Shown here piece after piece: positions 11,661 through 26,600 of a DNA stretch of 60,000 bases. The stretch's first letter is position 1. Each line of letters starts with the position of its first letter. This DNA is from Antedon mediterranea (Eukaryota > Echinodermata > Crinoidea > Comatulida > Antedonidae). A program made the position numbers and the translations under genes. The DNA is taken from contig NC_092672.1 of NCBI RefSeq assembly GCF_964355755.1, positions 14,134,501 to 14,194,500 of the forward strand, written 5' to 3'. The notes under the pieces are model-generated. The model was given only the letters and a program-made list of their open reading frames with translations. It was not told the DNA's origin and did no database searches.

Positions 11661-14600
11661 GTATGTTTTGAAATTACTCAAAATTGCATTATTTATTTAT
11701 TCAATAAACTTTAATATCTTTAATAAAAAATGTTAGATTTTCCAAAAATGTATGTATTAATCTTATAAATCATAAGTGAAATGAAAGGTATTATTAATCC
11801 AGTAGTGTCCATCTCAAGAAAATAAGTAATATGAATGGTGATTGCCGTTTTAATATATTAAAATTGCTTTTCAATTAAATAATTATTCTAACTACTGTAT
11901 GATGGCATCGAGAGTCCACACTACAACAAATGATATAGATAATTGTCATGTAAATTAACAGCAATGGCCTGGATATGGCTGGTAAATTTAATCTTTTTCT
12001 TTTTATTATGTCTCAAGATAAATAATTATACTGATTATCTGAAATTTACTCTTGGTCTTTTGTTTACCTTGCAGCTTCAATGCATAATGAGCCTTTATTC
12101 CTAGACTGTTGCGGCCTGACACGGCGGATTCTTCGTGATCTGAAGGAAGACTTTGGATTCAACATTGGACCTTGGAACCAAGCTTACCAGTATGACACAT
12201 TACCTATTTCAGTAACGGAAGAGGAAATGTTGCCAGGGGATCTGGTGTTTATAACAGGCACCTATTTCAACCCAAAATGTAAGGAAAAACATGGTTACAT
12301 AAAATATAGCGCCTGTATAGAAATTTACTGCAACTGTGAATGTACACTATAGGCTGGCCAATGAAATATTATTTCAGTTGGTGCCTAACGTTTTTCTGAG
12401 CTGGGGGATTTGGTAGATAGAGCCCCCCATCTAGAGAAAGTGCTAAAGGTTATTTGACATAGACTATTAAGATATAGTTCTCAATTAAAGATGAATGAGC
12501 AACTAACAGGATAATACAGTATTTTCATCATGCTGGATCTATTTCAGGAAAACCATCTTTCCAAAATTATTTTCAATTGTACATAAACTTTTTTTTTTTT
12601 TAAATCATCATTAAAATCTTTAAAGTTTAGTTTAGTACGGGTTATGTATCCCCTTTTAAGAATACCTTTTAAGAATACTGTAGCCCTGGACTAAATCCTA
12701 AAGTCCAGGCTAATTGTAAATTTTAAAAATAGACAACTGCACCTGATGATCAGTATTATGGTAATGTTTACTATTAATGTTTTACAAGTTGTCTGGAGTA
12801 TAGATGAATTTCTATGATTGATCAGATTGCGTGTGAGCTCTGTTTCTTTAAGGACACATCCAATACTGCTAACACACCCAATGTTTGATTGAATGCTGTA
12901 TGTATTGAATCTTCAGAATACATAATGTGTTCAAACATTCTACCTTGTTTGTTTAACCCAGTCGCTATCAAGCTGAACGTGAACTTCTTGGTGAAAACCC
13001 CATCATAATACATAGCTGATGTTATCAATAGATTTCCGGTGTAATAAATAAGAATAGGTGATTGATTAGGTATTCACCACTATTTGCAAACTGTAAACAG
13101 GCATTTGTAAGATTGTTCTACCCGTCATACATCATGTGACAATATTTACGTTGTCTGCTCCCACGCCCTTGTAGAGTGTTTTGTTAGTGGTTGTTTTTGT
13201 CGATTCATTGTGTTCAATACCAGTAAACTTAATTCCATATAATATGTAGATTTATACATGACTCATTTTAACTGTGGACCGTAACATTTTCTGTATTATG
13301 CTCCTGAATCTTTATCATAAAATCCATTCTCACAATTTGAATGAATATTTATTAAAAGGAATCAGTAAGTTAATATACTGTATGGATAAAATTTGATTTG
13401 TTTAAAATTCATTAAATAATATGGTAGATAATGAACCAACGGCATGCTATTTAAACTCTTATTTTCATAATTCAGTACGGTAAATTCTACAGTAACATTA
13501 TTATTCTAATTACATGCAGAAATTAAGATCTACCTGCAGATAAAAATCATATTTAATAATATTATCTGATTAATTATCTGTTATTGTTTGGCAAGCGAAG
13601 TCATTGAAATTTTAATATCATCTTTCATTCTATTACCTAAACCTACCCAGAGCTATCATCATTATCATCAAGTACAATAAAACGGGGTAGTTTTTAGAAT
13701 TTCTTTTTTTTTTTTCAACAAAAAACAGTGGTATTCTAATTGACTGAAATCTCTGGGTTTTAAAGTAGTTAATATCAAATTGTGAAGGCTTAGTGTAGTT
13801 CCTGGGTTAATCCCCATTAGTACCTCAGACACAAAGCACTGTAGTACATGTGAATTAATGCATTTGAATTGTATACTTTGATGATGGCCTTGTCCTGGTC
13901 TTAGTAACACTGCTGTATTAAAATATTAGGCCACCCTGTTCTTGTTATTAACTCTTCATATTGTGTATTTATAGATTATTATGAATTAATGTATATTATT
14001 AATTTTTGGGACATGTCCTTGTAAAACATAGATAAATCCTTTCCAATGTAGCTTCACTCATTATTTTTCATTGGAGATTAAACACATTATACTATCAATA
14101 GATGCATCATAATGCGTTTTGTGTTGTTTCTATAGACCTTTAAATGTTCAAGTTACCAGGATTTATTCGTCTTTTGAAGGACAAACTCTTTCATTAAATT
14201 CAAATCCTTTGTGATATGAATATTCGTTAAAATGCTTTTCATTGTGATTTGGTTTGAGTGTCTTTTTCTGATATTAGTGATTTATTACCATACGTGTTGA
14301 TGTGTAAACAAGGTCAACTATTTAACATAAGGATGTGACTGAGCTATCTAATTCATGGTCAGAACACTCATCAGGTGGCAACTAATCACTTCTCAAAAAA
14401 AAAAATTTAATTCCATGATTTTCATGGTTGAACATTGATTTGTTTCCTCAATGGAGTTAGGGGGAGTTGCAGAGTCACTTAAAACCCTAATTATTGTACA
14501 CTTTTTAAAGAATTTCAACCTAAAAAATAACAATTCTATACATTTATTTTCTTATTTCATTATAATTAATAATAACGTTAAACAATGATGTATTCATGTG

Positions 14601-17600
14601 ATACTGTACTAGCGAGACATTTACATCATTTATTGACTTAAAATATGCTGCTTCACAAGTCAAAAAAAGTCACACAAAAATTATTGGCAAGCATTTCTTG
14701 CTCATCTTAACTGGCTAGAGAGGCCTACATCCAGACCAAAAGTCAATACTACCCGGGATATGCCTGTTTGTGAAATCGGACATAAAGTAGGAGTGGGATT
14801 AAACCCGAAGTAGCATTATAACCAAGGATAGTATTCCTGTTCTTTATCAATAGAAAGTAAAATTTGAACTTCTGAAAAGAAAGCCAAAGAAAGAAATTTG
14901 TATAAACTATGTTTGTGTGTGAATAATAGCTTTCATTCCACTGCTCATCTTCTTCAAGTCTGTTTGTGTGTGTGAATAATAGCTTTCATTCCACTGCTCA
15001 TCTTCTTCAAGTCTGTTTGTGTGTGAATAATAGCTTTCATTCTACTGCTCATCTTCTTCAAGTCTGTTTGTGTGTGTGAATAATAGCTTTCATTCCACTG
15101 CTCATCTTCTTCAAGTCTGTGTGTGTGTGTGAATAATAGCTTTCATTCCACTGCTCATCTTCTTCAAGTCTGTTTGTGTGTGTGAATAATAGCTTTCATT
15201 CCACTGCTCATCTTCTTCAAGTCTGTTTGTGTGTGTGAATAATAGCTTTCATTCCACTGCTCATCTTCTTCAAGTCTGTTTGTGTGTGAATAATAGCTTT
15301 CATTCCACTGCTCATCTTCTTCAAGTCTGTTTGTGTGTGTGAATAATAGCTTTCATTCCACTGCTCATCTTCTTCAAGTCTGTTTGTGTGTGAATAATAG
15401 CTTTCATTCCACTGCTCATCTTCTTCAAGTCTGTTTGTGTGTGTGAATAATAGCTTTCATTCCACTGCTCATCTTCTTCAAGTCTGTTTGTGTGTGAATA
15501 ATAGCTTTCATTCCACTGCTCATCTTCTTCAAGTCTGTTTGTGTGTGTGAATAATAGCTTTCATTCTACTGCTCATCTTCTTCAAGTCTAGACCAAAGCC
15601 TCCACTATTATACTTTAATTAAATATGCAATCTTGAACAAGCCACTGTTTATGGTGTTTATATGGTAGTTCAATATTATAATCTCTAACAGCCACTGTTT
15701 ATGGTGTTTATATGGTAGTTCAATATTATAATCTCTAACAATTTAGAACTTCATTACCAAGCCAAAACACTTTAATCCCGACTCCCACATATTTGAAATG
15801 TAACAATTGTCGTATTCGATTGGGAACTTTCGTTGTCAACGTAAAGATTCGTTGAGTACTTTTTGTATTCGAATTGTAAATTTGTGCTCAACAGAAAGTC
15901 ATTCGAATAGAAAACGTTGACAACGAAAGCTTTTTCGTTAAGAACAATCTCAACGCTCAAAATACTCCGTTAAAGAAGTACTCAACGGAAAAACTGTACT
16001 CAACGGTGAAAGTCTAAATCGAATACGACAAATGTAATAATTTGATATGTTTTTATTAATAATAGACATAGTAACTGACAAAATGAGCCCAAAACTTATT
16101 TTGTGTTTCTTGTTTTCAAAAATATTTATCTACGATAAACAGAAAATACATTTACCGTATTTAAGATTGTGTCTTTTTTCTCAACACACATTAACCACCA
16201 AGCTACAGCTCCATTGCAATTACAGTATTATAATAATAATTAAATTTTAATTTATTTAACAGCAAAAGCTCAAAAACATGATATGGTTCACGTAGAGATT
16301 TGGCTTGGAGATGGAGAGAAGACAATTGGTGCAAGGTGGCAGAAAGGCGTGGTTCAGGTGTTTGATTCATACAAGTTTGTGTCTAAAAGCTACTACAACA
16401 TGCAGTATCACTTCAAATCTATTGACACCTGGTTACAAGGTGTTTGTAGAAGGTAACTAATTAATGAGAAATATAACTAAAGTCTCAATCATGCATGACT
16501 TAATTTGGTAAAATAGTCGTAAATTTAACCTCATGGTTAAATTAACCAAGTCCAATGGTTATTTTTATCGACCATTTCCTGCTCAAAAGAACTCAACATG
16601 TTCTCTGTAAAGATCAATCTGAACATGCAACCTACTGTATGTGAATAAATCGTTTTAAATTTAATTTAAAACTAATGGCGTAAAACTTGTCTAAGAGAAA
16701 AATATCAACACACAAAGAAGCTATTAAGTAAAGTTCTCTCTCTGACTGATTCATCAAATATACACAAATGTACAATTGACAAGAACTAATAACTAAATAT
16801 CTTATAAATAGCCACAATAAAAAACAAATACAATAGTACAATTGTTAATTAACTGTAATTGTGTTGTGGTTTTTACCATATCATCAGAGACTATAAAGTT
16901 ATCATATTATTATCATTTGGGAAATCTCAAATTCACATTCATACATCCAATTCAAAGCAAACATACATTATACTGTAAACAGATAAATTTTAAATCCGAT
17001 TTTCTTATTCATTATACAATTAAAGGGCAGAGACGTACAGTAGCTCTATGCTAGTCTTGTATACGACTAGGCCTAGGTTTGATAGATGATAGATAGTCTT
17101 GCCAACATTACTTCTTCCAACGGCATTGTTTTCTTGAAACATTTTTATATCAAAACTCTGTCTGTCAGTGTGTCAGAATTTTCTTAACAATATCACTGTA
17201 ACTGATATAATAGGACTTTAATTTTCAACATATAAATTAATATAAAGTTTTATTAAATGTATAAAAACAATAATTAATGAGGTAGTTAATTTATAGTAAA
17301 CACATCTTACTTTTATTAATTTGATACTAACTAGACTATATCTAATTTTGCTGACCCATCATTTTGATGTTGAACAACCATCAGGCAATCAAGTATATGC
17401 CACACCCATTTCATTGAAATTAATCAATATGCTACAATGCGTCGTCATATTACTGCTCAAAGCAGCAGCATTTGCATTTTGGCCATATTTGTAGGATTAA
17501 TATATTTTAGGTCACATATTACCCACAAAAAGTAGTTCCTACGTGTTGCTTCCTTAATGGTTCAAGGTTAGTAGGGCTTAGATTTAAGTCAGGCAAACTT

Positions 17601-20600
17601 TGTAGCAGACCTTATGGGCTTACAGGCTAAATACATAAATTGGCCTGTTTTTACAGATATATTTAATATTTATTTCACTTATTGTTGGTAACAAAATTGT
17701 TATTATTTAAAATCTTTGTGATGTACATACAGTAGCTAGATTTAGAGCTTATAATAAAATACACTTTATTTAAAACTGAATTCACTCTTGCTTGATTATA
17801 AAATACTGGCTAAAGGTCACGTACAGGGAGGAGTATGTTTAGTTTACAATGACATCATCTTCAGTATATTTCTATTGTGTATTTAGGAGCTGTGATTGTT
17901 TGTATGCTCTATTTGTTTTGGTTGAACTGTTTTTATTCATAATAATTTTATACTGTTACCACGATTTAAATGTTTAATTTTGTTTCACAAAATGATTGAT
18001 AGATTTAAAAATAATATCCAAGTATATACAGTATTACCATATAAACGGTGTTAAATAAATAGCATAATTCTTGGCCTTAGTATCATAATGTCAACCAGAA
18101 TTACAAAGAAATTGCTGCAGCAACTATTATTGCTGATCTGTCACTGAAAAAAGAAAGGAAAATTCAGTGACAGGAGGGGAAACAATGCAGTTACGAATGA
18201 ACATACACTAAGCTTGTTATTTAGATGCCATGTATGGGCACCTGAGTCTTACTTCATTTCCAACAAATTGTTTACTTCAAAATAATTGCAGAACACAATC
18301 AGTACACACAGCAATAAAAGCATAGGCCAAGCCTACTATTCAATTACTGTATATGGTTCTTGGTCACTCTCCCAATATCAAATTACTCCAGAAAGCCACA
18401 GCCTCCAGCTATGGTTTGCTCCACCACGCATCCTGGATTTGCCCCTGAAAAAGATCAACAATAATAAATAATAGTAATAATAATCTTGTAAACGATACCT
18501 TTATACCGGTGGTACACACGGTCTAAAAAGAACAAGTGAAAACTTTAAAACGACAATAAATATTTAAACTCAAAGAACACAACACAAAAATTACTTATGG
18601 CATCGAGTCATCAATCAATAAAGATGATCGTTTTTTAATTTTTGTTAACCTCCTGCCTTAACCACCGGACTAACTGAACTGTTAAAATTACAATTGCTTC
18701 TTTTTTTTTTGTCAGTTATTGTCCTGAACATGAATGGTGCTTGACCAAATTCACACCTGGGATTAAATCAATCTTCTCTGTTGAAAATGAGCAATCTGAT
18801 GAGGGAGCCAGCGACTGTGAAGATGATGGCAACGATGAAAATACAGAAAACTTGCTTGGTCATGCTCCACATCATGAACCAGCCATGCATGACCTACCAA
18901 CACACACACTTGTGACTAATACACAATCAAACAATACACCCATCCAACATCAAGATACTAAATCAACACAGGCACAAAAGCAAGGTGTTAACAACACAAC
19001 GTTACTGCAGTCAAGTGTAAAGAATGCACCCACACTGTATCAAGAAAATAACAAGAAGAACGTGAGATACCAAGGTGATGTAAAATACAAAACAATAGAT
19101 TGTTATGAGTACAGGGAGCTTGTTAGCCAACAACCACTCTCTGTAAGCATACACAGAGAAAGTCTGCAGCAGCACTACCAAGAAGGCAGTGAAGGGCCTG
19201 CTCCTGTTGACGGTGATACTGAGAAGAAGTCAGATGCTTCATCTAATAGTAAAGGTGTGTAGTGGTACAATACTGAGTGTTCACTGATTTCTGATAACTG
19301 TACATTCAACTCTCACAAAACTGGACTCCCTGAAAACCAGACACACTCCCAAAAGCGTCTTTTACACCTGCTCCGGCAAATAAATTCGCATCTTAATGCT
19401 TCATTTTCATTTCGTTTTACTTGATATTCATGTGAAAGCAGCATCAAAAACGAAATGTCTGTAATGTTGTATGCGAAATCTGACATGCACTGGAGCCTGA
19501 CCAAAGCAGGTGTGAAAGACCCTTTATATTTGATACTCTCATAACTTAAAAACTGCAAAACTGACTTTGTGAAACTCCCTAAACTGACAATAAATATTAG
19601 AGACTTTTCTGAAAGCCATTTTAGTTCAGTTTTGAGTAAAAGATTTGAATGCACTATATAAATAGTTTTAAACATTTATTGTTGTTACTGTGTCGTTAAA
19701 ATGTTTTAAATGATGATTTGAAATGTTTTCTTGTACATTTTATTCTGTTTTATAACAAATTTGATTGCAGCATTTAATTTTGTATTCTGAATTTGCATTA
19801 TTTTATTCCGTTATTTGGTTTTATCCATTTTTTTTATAAATTTATACTTTATAAAGTATAAACATGGAGGTATTGTTTTATACCTCCATGGTATAAACAA
19901 ACAAAAAACGAGATACAACTTTTTACAAACAAGTTATAAATCCTTTCAATTCAAAAAACAATTGCAACCCCAAAAGAATGATTGCTTTACCCAAAAAAGA
20001 AATGCAATATTTGCCTGCAATGTTTACAATATAATTGTGGGTATTGATACTGATCAGATTGTAAATTTATTTTGAATCTTGTATTTCTGTTTGACAGAGC
20101 AGAGCAGATGTCTTATACATGTTGTATAATGTGTCAAATGTATCAATGTACCTTATACATGTTGTATAATGTGTCAAATGTATCAATGTACCTTATACAT
20201 GTTGTATAATGTGTCAAATGTATCAATGTACCTTATACATGTTGTATAATGTGTCAAATGTATCAATGTACTAAATTGTTTTATTGTATTTGAGTTTGAT
20301 TTATAGCTTATTGTCAATGTTACTATTCATAGGCGTGTACTACCCTTTGCAGATGCTCTTCACTGAATGTACTTTATTATTTATTCTGCTAAATATTGAG
20401 TTGATTTATACTTTTGTCTTTAATACACTAACTCATCATGCTATTCTTTCTAGAATGCTTCATGTTCCATTCATATATTGTCTGTTTTTTAATGTATAGT
20501 GTACTACAGAGATTAATGTGTTTATTATTTTAAAGTGCAATAAAAATAAATTATATTCAGTGTGTATGTATACTTGTTTTCTCTTGCCTGTCTTGGCATT

Positions 20601-23600
20601 TAAATATGTGTAACACTTGATTTATAATAATCTTGTGGGTTTCTGTGTGTTTAATCATAGAGATATATAATATCTCTATGATTTAATTTATTCCTTGAGT
20701 TTATTCATATTATGTAAGAGTTTGTCTGAAGACTCATGAAAGACGAGCATGACAATTGAATCAATTTAAAAAAAACGAAAACTGTGTAAACCACTTCTCT
20801 TAAAAAGTTGATTTCTCTTCATTGACTGTTTAAAGTCACCTGCACAATGAGCATATAAGACATGAAACAGTTTACACTAAATCCAGGTAAAATGTTTTTC
20901 TTTTCTGACTTGTGATTTTCATAAAGTTCTGATATAATATATCATGATATAAACATGATTAATGGTAAATTATGTTGATATAAAAAGTGATATTGTTTTA
21001 GACTTCAAATTTTTAATATTATTATAGTGTTAAATAGTATCAATTGCACTCAAAAATAGGTCAAACCAACAAAGGTCATTTTGAGAAAGCAAATCCGTTT
21101 TCTTTATAATTCTTTACACTCAGTGACCTATTTTGATGGCCTCTTTTGCTTTCATTTATAGTCTGCTTAATTCTACATTATTCTGAAGTGTTTATGTGAA
21201 CAAATGATATCAAACCATGAGCAGATTCACTAAATTTCAAAAATTGTAAAGCAAAAGATACACTATGACATCATATTAAACTCGTCACTGTATCTACCAT
21301 TTTTAGGACCTTGCACACCCTGTCTATTTTAACTTACAGCTGACTGCATGCAAATTATTAATATTTAATGTAATATTTCATGGTCATAAATAATTGTTTT
21401 TTTATATAAATTCTTGATTAGCATTTAGTACTTACTCATATCTTATGTACCTGTAAAATAACAAAATACTTACAGTGTTGTTTTTAATAAACGCCCACTC
21501 TGAGATTTATAAAAAATAAATTAGGTAAGCGGTTATCTGAACACCACTGAATTTTTACAATCGTTGAACGACCACACAAGATTTTTATTTTCTGTTAAGG
21601 GACAATTTCTATTTTATATTTTCTGGTGTCTTTTTAACTTTTAATGGATTTATACGATTGAATACAAAAATTGTGATGTGAATCATCTGTGCTTTACAAT
21701 CCAAGATTTCCTTTGCTATGGCTCTGCTGAACCACAACCTGTTAGGGTTAAGTCTCCTTTTCCTGAGTGTACGCATTTTTCGCACTTTTGTTCTCTTGTT
21801 TCGAACTGAAAGTCATCAAGGACAATTCACTTTTGTCTATCAGCATACTTAACTGTGACCTATGAAGCTATTTAATTAGCCTATTCAGTCAACTATTAAC
21901 TGCCTTGCATGATTTTATATTTTGCATGGCCATAATACCATTTCATTGTACTTCCGTATTCATCATAAAAATAATTACTTTTTCATATTTACCTACAAAA
22001 TTATTTGTTTTATTCCTTTGCTTATTTACGGCAAATTTTTAAATCATTTGTTTGTCACTAACTAAATCATGATGAAAAATCCTTTAAAAAAATTATTTAA
22101 ATTTGAATATAAAATGACTAAAAAAATGGATTGTAAATTTTCAAATAATTTATGGTTTTGATATCGTTTATTCAATGATTTAATGTGGGAAACTGGCAAC
22201 ATAGCTATTAATAGCGGAGTTATCTGTGTAATTTATAAATTTAGAAAAATATCAGTGTTTTGCAACCTCTTTGGACCATGACATACAACCATCGGAACCT
22301 CTGCAACCGTAAAATTATTTTAACATACATAATACACAAATATTGCTCTAACAAAGTATACTGAAGTTAATACTACTGGGGCTTAGAGCGATTGAAAATA
22401 TTGACAATAATATGTTTTTGAAAGACTATAGTTTTATATGTTAGCGCTCTCTGAATCCGCCCCTATTGATCACCTGAGCAATGAATAAGCTGAGGCAAGG
22501 CAATTTTATATATATGCAATGGAAACAGCACTAATATTTTGCAGGTATGCGTACGTTCAATGAACCAGCTAGATACAAGCCTGTTAATAGTATACTAATC
22601 AGAAACCAATTCGCCACTCATCTTTTTTTGATGCTCAAAAAATATGTCTCACCCCATATTTTTCAGAATGTTTGACTATAATATTAATATTAATTCAAAT
22701 GTTGAAATAGACCATTCTATAAAAGGCAGAATGCTGGAGTTCAAGCGTGGTGGGTAAGCAAGAAAGCCTTGAGTATGACAGCATGTGAATTTGTTCTTAA
22801 GTTATTGCAGGTTCACTGAAACCAGGTTGAAATGTGTTTGTTTGCTGTTGTTGAGTCAAAGAAAGCATTACTTCAATGCTTTTGAACATTGCAATTTTTC
22901 TCATATTTCATGCTCTGAATTATGAACACATTTTGTATACTGTAATGCCAGTCTCTAGACCAAGGTGTTTCATTCATTACTAGGTGATTAATAGAGATTA
23001 AAGTAATAATTTACATGTTAATTTATTTAGAAAATAACATGTGACACTCTTCCTGGAATACGCCAATGTCTGGAGTCCAGTAGACAGCTCTTAATGATAA
23101 ACAACATAACTGAGACTAAAGTAATTTGTGCAATTCTGCTTTAATTATAATAAATATAATATATATTTTGTCAATATTTTTTGGTTGCAGAACAAAAAAT
23201 CTATTTGCTAAATTTTCACCTTGGCCACTTGTTATTTAGTCATTAAAATACCATTGTACTTTAACAACCTGTACATTCTATATTTTTACTTCAATTAAAT
23301 AACAAATTATTTGATAAAATTAAAGATCAAGACAAATAAGCATATTTCATTATTTTGACACAGAATTGAAATATAAAAACATGATTTTAATCTGGTTTCC
23401 TGATGTTATAAAAGATGTTATTTCACTTCTGGTAAAGTTTGATAGTATTAACAGTTTGTGGATTTGATATGACAAATCACAAACCCACCAACACTATGAT
23501 CACCTTCCAAATCAATATGCAAATTATTACTTTAGTGTAATATTTTATGGTTATAAATTATTATTTTTTTTTTAAATATCTTAGTATTTTATATCTATAT

Positions 23601-26600
23601 ATGCATTTACAAAATACTAAGATATTAATTACAAATTGTTACTATTTCTTAATGTTAAAGAAAAAACTAATACTATAAATTATTGTAAACACAACATTTC
23701 ATTAAAATATCATTTTTAACTTAAATATTGTTGAGCTGTAATTTTATGATGTACTTTTTTAATCATTGTGTATTTTTATATTGTTATTCTACATTTTATA
23801 CTTTATTTTTATACGATATTTTTATACGATATTTTTATGTGATAAGTGAGCAAATGCAATTTCCAGTTTATTTGGACAATAAAAGTTATCTGTATCTGTA
23901 TCTGTAACATGATAAACAGTACTGCGCAATTGAAATCAATACATGCATTGTTTTTGTTGTTTCCAGGTATGAATGCGACCAATGTAAAATCATCGAGTAG
24001 TAGCAAGTCAGCTAGCGGAGATAGTGGAAAAGCCAACAGAGCCCAGCACACTGATAAATCTAAAGGCAATTCTCTAACTGTTCAAGCACCCCCAACCTCA
24101 GTTCGTGGACATGGTCCATATTTTTTCATCGGTGGAGGAAATGGAGTTTCATTGTAAGATAAATTCTTTTAAACCTTCAAAATTAACCCTACAGTAAGTC
24201 CACGTTGTGGCTTACCACTCATTTCTATCAATTTAACTGCTTTTTATGGATAAAATGGAAATTGTCTTAGATAGTCTAGAATACACTACATACCAACAAT
24301 AGCAAAATCTGTTGAATTTTAAAATGTAAACAAACCTACTAGTGAAAAAGTTTTATTTAATAATAAAATCGTTTTGGCTTCCTACTCTTTTTCAAAGCAT
24401 GCTTGATGTCACTGTTCCCTGTACAATATTGACTGCAAGATACAGTATGGACCCATACAATCTTTATTAGGGGTGCCTTTTTCCTGAAGAACAAATGATT
24501 ATGAATGTGATTTTTTTTGTTTTTAAAATTTCTCAATATCTTTATATGTATTTTATTGTTTTTAGAGTAGAAGAACCTTTGTTGTCTCGAGGATGGCGAC
24601 GAATTCATGATAAAAACAGTGACAACTACCGGCTTCGCTGGGTTGAACTTAAATCACAGATCAATTATACAACTTTCAAAGCAGGTAAACATCAGTTATT
24701 TTAATGAGCATGCAAATATTTTGTAATTGTTTCTGATATCATTACCAGTTTGGGTGTTTGTATTTGAAGACTAATAACAACATATACAGACAACAGTACG
24801 TTAACATATACAGACAACAGTACGTTAACATATGCAGACAACAGTACGTTAACATATACAGACAACAGTACGTTAACATATACAGACAACAGTACGTTAA
24901 CATATACAGAAAACAGTACGTTAACATATACAGACAAAAGTACGTTAACATACAGACAACAGTACGTTAACATATACAGACAACAGTACGTTAACATATA
25001 CAGACAACAGTACGTTAACATATACAGACAACAGTACGTTAACATATACAGACAACAGTACGTTAACATATACAGACAACAGTACGTTAACATATACAGA
25101 CAACAGTACGTTAAAGACCCCTTCCCTGCAATTTCGGACGTTTTTTGGAAAATAATACATATATATCACTTTAAAAACATTAAACCATGTCATTCCTTGT
25201 CTTAAATGTACGTTTTATGGTAAATTATGATAAAAAGTGAGAAACAATGCACTACCTAAGTAGCTCGCGGCGATCGACCTCTCGTGGACGGTCTTAGGCC
25301 TAGCCTAGCTAGGCTTAGTTTTGTAGGCCTAGCTGGTAAACATCGGTAACGTACGAACATCGTACGCTACCTATATACCTAGCCTGACGTTGTATAGTTG
25401 CTGCATTTATTGTCTTTCTATTTTTGCCAGACTCCGTTGATACAAATTGGGGAAAACCCGGTATTTTCGCTGAAAAGTTAGGAGTCTTCCATTTGTTTTG
25501 GCCTCACGATCGATCGAAAAGTGGGCGAATTACAGGTGAAAAACAAAAATATCAATCCGCGCGCAGTGCATTTTGGGATTTATAGCGGGCCGCTATAATT
25601 ATTAGAATCGACTTATTTTTCACATTTTTAACCGTTTAAAGACGAAAAAAGTTATCGCAATAGGATCATATAGTATTATTTTTACATTAAATATAGTTTG
25701 TGATCTCAAATTAGATCTAAAAAACGTAGGGAATGGGGCTTTAACATATACAGACAACAGTACGTTAAAATATACAGACAACAGTACGTTAACATATACA
25801 GACAACAGTACGTTAAAATATACAGACAACAGTACGTTAACATATACAGACAACAGTACGTTAACATATACAGACAACAGTACGTTAAAATATACAGACA
25901 ACAGTACGTTAACATATACAGACAACAGTACGTTAACATATACAGACAACAGTACGTTAACATATACAGACAACAGTACGTTAAAATATACAGACAACAG
26001 TACGTTAACATATACAGACAACAGTACGTTAAAATATACAGACAACAGTACGTTAACATATACAGACAACAGTACGTTAACATATACAGACAACAGTACG
26101 TTAACATATACAGACAACAGTACGTTAACATATACAGACAACAGTACGTTAACATATACAGACAACAGTACGTTAACATATACAGACAACAGTACGTTAA
26201 AATATACAGACAACAGTACGTTAACATATACAGACAACAGTACGTTAACATATACAGACAACAGTACGTTAACATATACAGACAACAGTACGTTAACATA
26301 TACAGACAACAGTACGTTAACATATACAGACAACAGTACGTTAACATATACAGACAACAGTACGTTAACATATACAGACAACAGTACGTTTCAGCTAAGA
26401 TTATACATTATATTATTACTGTACATTATAATAATTAAAATAATATTTTAATGTTTAATAAGTAAAAATAAATGTAACACTTAACAGATATTTCGCAATT
26501 CTAAAACACAATAAATAGGATAAATTCCATTGATTAAGAATGTTAAATGCAACATTTATGGTAGTATATCTTGTTCTTTATGATAACAATTATTTACAGG

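Noticed and set aside
20284-20499. Hydrophobic 71-codon ORF
   Set aside because: AT-rich intronic DNA gives Leu/Phe/Ile-rich ORFs by chance. There is no conserved motif, and it lies in a TTLL10 intron.
24701-26381. Long ORFs in the 24-bp arrays (repeats of VNVLLSVY or MLTYCCLY)
   Set aside because: They arise from a 24-bp period, occur on the strand opposite to the host gene within its intron, and differ only as the DNA repeat differs.
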